DNA of 44,454 nucleotides from Merdimmobilis hominis (GTDB lineage Bacteria > Bacillota > Clostridia > Oscillospirales > Ruminococcaceae), in NCBI RefSeq assembly GCF_900104615.1, contig NZ_LT629939.1, forward strand, positions 2,392,617-2,437,070, in the 5' to 3' direction. The notes under the pieces are model-generated. The model had not been told where the DNA came from and did no database searches. It saw only the letters and a list, made by a program, of their open reading frames with translations. The translations under genes and the position numbers were made by a program. Below, one piece after another: positions 41,802-44,454 of the stretch. Numbering within the stretch: the stretch's first letter is position 1; every line of letters starts with the position of its first letter.

Positions 41802-42025
41802 GCATCTATTCCTCCGTTTTCTGTATCAGGGATAAATTCCATCACGTCTCCGATATTGCATCCCAGCATGGTGCAGATTTTTTCCATGCTGTCCATGGAG
41901 ACAGGCTCACCTTTACTTAATCGTGCTAAAACATTGGTGCTGATTTTTGCACGGTGCATCATGTCGGTTTTGCTCAAACCATGATCGATCAACTGTTTCC
42001 ACAGCCGATTGTAACTGATTGCCAT
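41798..42025 (-). CDS. XRE-type controller protein of the restriction operon
   Basis: A 75-residue single-domain HTH protein (MAISYNRLWKQLIDHGLSKT, then KISTNVLARLSKGEPVSMDS, then KICTMLGCNIGDVMEF). It is the first gene of the operon with AGGAGG six bases upstream and overlaps hsdM by four bases. It probably represses or times the operon, as controller proteins do, possibly through the AGTAT-N5-ATACT repeat covering the promoter -10. Confidence 0.9.
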   Translation of the reverse strand: MAISYNRLWKQLIDHGLSKTDMMHRAKISTNVLARLSKGEPVSMDSMEKICTMLGCNIGDVMEFIPDTENGGIDA

Positions 42026-42054
42026 CCCGCACCTCCTGATTTTTTCCTATTTAC

Positions 42055-42083
42055 TAGTATAACGGATACTGTGCTAAAAGACA
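42055..42083 (-). promoter_or_regulatory. Promoter and candidate operator of the restriction operon
   Basis: On the minus strand TTGTCT (42083-42078) and TATACT (42060-42055) are 17 bp apart. The -10 lies inside an inverted repeat AGTAT-AACGG-ATACT (42055-42069), a plausible site for the XRE controller. Confidence 0.75.
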
Positions 42084-42118
42084 AATAAAATTCACGAAAT
42101 CGTGAGCTATTGATTGGC

Positions 42119-42161
42119 AAAAACGTGGTCTGGATATTGGAATCCCAGACCACGTTTTGCT
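42119..42161. terminator. Terminator after rlmD, at the element side
   Basis: AAAACGTGGTCTGG (42121-42134) and CCAGACCACGTTTT (42146-42159) form a perfect 14-bp stem with T-rich ends on both strands. It ends rlmD transcription and lies within the element. Confidence 0.9.
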
Positions 42162-42182
42162 TTGAGCAAGACAGGCTTGCCA

Positions 42183-43811
42183 TCAAATCATTTGAAAATG
42201 CTTTAATGCATCCATAATTGCAGCTTCCTTTTCCGGCGGGCACTGTGGTACTTTCGCGTCTTCTTTCTTTGACAGATTATAATTCTGCCCCACATCTAGC
42301 CCGCACTTCCGCTTAACCTGGGAGATATACAGGCTGGACACCTTCAGGCCGTGCTTTTCCAGCACATAGGCTTTGATCTCATCATAGGTGGCTTTACTCT
42401 CCGCCGATGTCAAATCCAGCTCGTCCATCTTCACTTCGATCTCGATATGTTCTTTACTTTGAAGTTTGGACAACAAGCAAACCGTCTCCACATGGCAGGT
42501 GCGGGGGAAGAGATCCACAGCCTGGGCTTTGACCGCCCGGTAGCCCAGTTTGGCAAATTCGGCACAGTCCCGGGCGGCGGTGGCGCTGTTGCAGGAGATG
42601 TACACCACCCGGCTGGGGGCCATCCGGGCGATGGCTTCCAGCACCGGGAGATCGCAGCCTTTGCGGGGCGGATCCACCACCACTACATCCGGCCGGATCC
42701 CCTCGTCGGCCAAGGCCGTGGCTGCCTGGGAGGCGTCGGCACAGAGGAACCGGGCGTTTTTCACCCCGTTTTTGCGGGCGTTTGATCGGGCGTTTTCCAC
42801 CGCTTCTGGGATGATCTCCACCCCGATCAGCTCCTTTACCTGCCCGGCCATCGAGAGGCCGATGGTTCCCGCCCCACAGTAGAGATCCACCAAGGTCTCC
42901 TCTCCGGTGAGGGCGGCAAACTCTGCGGCTTTTCGGTACAGATTCTCCGCCGACGAGCGGTTCACCTGGTAAAAAGCCAGAGGGGAGATGTCCACTTTTA
43001 CATCGCACAGAAGGTCGGTGATATGGTCTTTCCCATAGAGGGTGCGGCACTCTTTTCCCAAAATCACATTGGTGTTTTTGGTGTTGGTGTTGAGGATGAC
43101 CGAGGCAATGCCTGGTTCCACCTCCAAGAGGCGTTTCACCAGATGTCCCTCTTTGGGGAGGCTTTTGCCGTTGATCACCAGGCAGACCATGATCTCCCCC
43201 GTCACCTCCCCATAGCGCAGATAGATATGGCGCACAAGGCCCTTGCCGGTGGTTTCATCGTAGATGGAGATGTTTTCCCTTTCTAAAAAGCCCTGGATCT
43301 CGGTCAAGATTCGGGCGAAGGAGGGGGGCTGGAGCCGGCAGTCCACACAGGGGATCACCTCATGGCTGCGGGGGGCATAAAAGCCGATAGCCACCTTGCC
43401 GTCCTTTTTCTGCACCGGGAATTGGGCTTTGTTGCGGTAGCCCTCTTCTTTTGGGGAGGGGAGAAGGGGTACCTGAGGCAGGTCCACCCCGCCGATCCGC
43501 CGGAAGTTCTCAAACACCCAGTTGTTTTTAAACCGCTGTTCCTCCTCGTAGGAGAGGTGGCGGAAACTGCATCCGCCGCAGCGGCGGTAAACAGGACAGT
43601 CGTTTTCCACCCGGTTGGGAGAGGGGGAGAGGATCTCTTCCACCTTGCCAAAGCAGTAGTTTTTTAAAACCTTGACCACCCGGACTTTCAACTGGTCCCC
43701 CACGGCGGTCATGGGGACAAAGACGGCGATCCCCTCGTGATGGCCCACCCCTTGGCCTTCGTGGGTGATGTCGGTGATGGTCAGGGGGATGATCTGATTT
43801 TTTTGCAGCAT
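42183..43811 (-). CDS. rlmD: 23S rRNA (uracil-C5)-methyltransferase, chimeric C-terminus
   Basis: A 542-residue RlmD/RumA-type enzyme that methylates a uracil of 23S rRNA (U1939 in E. coli numbering). An N-terminal TRAM domain is followed by the iron-sulphur cysteines in CPVYRRCGGCSF and CVDCRL, then LVDLYCGAGTIGLSMAG, VVVDPPRKGC and VVYISCNSATAARD with the catalytic Cys. The normal C-terminus falls near HVETVCLLSK (about residue 441-450). The following ~95 residues (EVKMDELDLTSAESKATYDE onward, ending ALKHFQMI) are encoded inside the mobile element and are extra to the usual fold. The start is ATG 43811, five bases after GGAGG. Activity is probably kept, since all catalytic motifs precede the junction. 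Confidence 0.93.
   Translation of the reverse strand: MLQKNQIIPLTITDITHEGQGVGHHEGIAVFVPMTAVGDQLKVRVVKVLKNYCFGKVEEILSPSPNRVENDCPVYRRCGGCSFRHLSYEEEQRFKNNWVFENFRRIGGVDLPQVPLLPSPKEEGYRNKAQFPVQKKDGKVAIGFYAPRSHEVIPCVDCRLQPPSFARILTEIQGFLERENISIYDETTGKGLVRHIYLRYGEVTGEIMVCLVINGKSLPKEGHLVKRLLEVEPGIASVILNTNTKNTNVILGKECRTLYGKDHITDLLCDVKVDISPLAFYQVNRSSAENLYRKAAEFAALTGEETLVDLYCGAGTIGLSMAGQVKELIGVEIIPEAVENARSNARKNGVKNARFLCADASQAATALADEGIRPDVVVVDPPRKGCDLPVLEAIARMAPSRVVYISCNSATAARDCAEFAKLGYRAVKAQAVDLFPRTCHVETVCLLSKLQSKEHIEIEVKMDELDLTSAESKATYDEIKAYVLEKHGLKVSSLYISQVKRKCGLDVGQNYNLSKKEDAKVPQCPPEKEAAIMDALKHFQMI
42480..42488. other. Right attachment core (rlmD side)
   Basis: AACCGTCTC matches 24199-24207. On the minus strand it encodes the E-T-V of CHVETVCLL in RlmD. 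Confidence 0.75.
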
Positions 43812-43823
43812 AGTTGCCTCCAG

Positions 43824-43846
43824 GAAAAAGGGGCAGCCCCCTTCTT
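43824..43846 (-). promoter_or_regulatory. Possible attenuator hairpin before rlmD
   Basis: On the minus strand AAGGGGGCTGCCCCTTTTT folds into a six-base-pair stem plus a T run just upstream of the rlmD ribosome binding site. Short stem, so tentative. Confidence 0.3.
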
Positions 43847-43916
43847 TTGATGTAAATGGTAATATGGCCGAGAAAACTCCCGGTGAAACGTGCCGCAAGC
43901 TCTGTTTGTAACATTG

Positions 43917-44070
43917 GGCGGCAAATTTCTTCCCAATAATCACGTTGCGATTATTGCAGCATGAAGTCTGCACAAACAGGAAAAATTTCGGTGGGGCTTT
44001 GCCCCAGGAGGGCGCTTCGCCCGAAAGAAATTTCTTCCCCAATAATCGCGTTGCGATTATTGTAGCATAG
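43917..44070. repeat. Hairpin-rich intergenic repeat, copy B
   Basis: A terminal hairpin AATAATCACGTTGCGATTATT (43935-43955), a centre from 43979 (GGAAAAATTTCGG ... CCGAAAGAAATTTC) and a second terminal hairpin AATAATCGC-GTT-GCGATTATT (44041-44061) followed by GTAGCA. It matches copy A closely, with paired changes in the stems (GGGC/GCCC here against CGGC/GCCG there). Confidence 0.75.
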
Positions 44071-44161
44071 TTAGACCCCAAACGCCAGGGAAGAACGACA
44101 ATATCTTTGCTTTGCACCGCCGGATACAAGGGAAAATCCGGGCTCCCAAGCGCCAGGGGAG

Positions 44162-44190
44162 TGGACTTTTTGCCCGGAACAGGCTACAAT
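44162..44190 (+). promoter_or_regulatory. Candidate promoter of the ABC ATPase gene
   Basis: TGGACT (44162-44167) and TACAAT (44185-44190) are 17 bp apart. The following ~170-nt leader has hairpins such as CAGGGGCTGAGGAGCCCCG, as long leaders of ABC-F genes often do. Confidence 0.45.
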
Positions 44191-44363
44191 AAAAAGGACA
44201 GGCTCTTTTTCCATTCTGGGGGAAGCTGGCCCCCATCGCCTGCCAGTGCCGGAAAATCCTAATCGGTCCGGCCGTATCGGTTTGTCCAGGGGCTGAGGAG
44301 CCCCGTCCGCGGCAAACTCTCTTTCATCCGTTTTAATCTGACATTTGCTATAGGAGAATACCA

Positions 44364-44454
44364 ATGCTGTTATCCCTGGAAAACGTGACAAAATACTATG
44401 GCGGGACCTTGATTCTCGACCATGTGAATTTAAAATTGGAGGATTCCGATCGGG
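44364..44454 (+). CDS. ABC transporter-type ATPase, probably ABC-F, cut by window end
   Basis: Only the first 30 codons are in the window: MLLSLENVTKYYGG then LILDHVNLKL. This is the usual N-terminal strand region before Walker A of ABC ATPases. The wording resembles ABC-F ribosome-associated proteins, but the Walker motifs lie beyond the end. The ATG has TAGGAG eight bases upstream. It is transcribed away from rlmD. Confidence 0.75.
   Translation, partial: MLLSLENVTKYYGGTLILDHVNLKLEDSDR

Larger units (their letters stand above)
24199..42488. mobile_element. Integrative mobilizable element in the 3' end of rlmD
   Basis: The interval is bounded by the same 9 bp (AACCGTCTC on plus) inside the integrase 3' end and inside rlmD. 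It contains a serine integrase, MobV relaxase, oriT, primase/helicase module, XRE regulators and a type I restriction cargo operon. No VirB/VirD4-type conjugation genes are present, so transfer would depend on a helper. Size is about 18.3 kb. Ends are inferred from the junction comparison, not from an empty-site genome. Confidence 0.85.

Noticed and set aside
24178-42488. Self-transmissible conjugative element
   Set aside because: No type IV secretion ATPase, coupling protein or channel genes are present, so mobilizable fits better than conjugative.
43812-44129. N-terminal extension of rlmD by 106 codons
   Set aside because: It runs through the repeat copy; ATG 43811 has GGAGG and matches the normal family start.

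Overview
The window looks like a chromosome of a gut-type, fairly GC-rich Bacillota, most likely class Clostridia in or near the Oscillospiraceae. This is inferred from several signs: strong AGGAGG ribosome binding sites, a T-box leader on alaS, RNase M5, a GlnK/GlnL-type two-component pair, and a clostridial-style integrative element. No rRNA, tRNA or CRISPR array was seen.

Region 1 (1-24 kb) is host core and metabolic sequence. A T-box-controlled alaS is followed by a HIT protein, a phosphoribosyltransferase, a ComEC-like channel, the DNA polymerase III delta subunit (holA) and RNase M5 (rnmV). Next comes an MBOAT/DHHW two-gene unit in which both proteins have lost their catalytic residues. 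After that are a small XRE regulator, YjbR and flavodoxin genes, an orphan PTS EIIC beside a sensor kinase/response regulator pair, purC, a split ThrE-type exporter, an amidohydrolase, an APC permease, a DUF3783 protein and an M20 metallohydrolase. Hairpin-rich interspersed repeats fill the gaps near 0.1, 17.9 and 44.0 kb, with a less clear relative near 20.0 kb.

Region 2 (about 24.2-42.5 kb) is an integrative mobilizable element of about 18.3 kb. Its left end is a large serine integrase and its right end lies inside rlmD, with a shared 9-bp core at both junctions. Integration appears to have exchanged 3' coding ends. RlmD now ends with about 100 residues encoded by the element, while the integrase ends with residues that look like the original RlmD C-terminus. 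The element has a MobV relaxase, a convincing MobV-type oriT near 32.08 kb, a CHC2 primase plus SF3 helicase replication module, XRE regulators, a RhuM protein and no type IV secretion genes, so it should be mobilized by a helper. Its cargo is an eight-gene operon: XRE controller, hsdM, hsdS, AlbA_2 protein, membrane-anchored protein, DUF6602 nuclease-like protein, DUF4238 protein, hsdR. The four genes between hsdS and hsdR are markedly AT-rich and form the best candidate for an undescribed defence module.

Region 3 (42.2-44.45 kb) holds chimeric rlmD, another repeat copy, and the first 30 codons of an ABC (probably ABC-F) ATPase cut by the window end.

All function calls rest on reading motifs and recalling families. 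No database search or alignment program was run.
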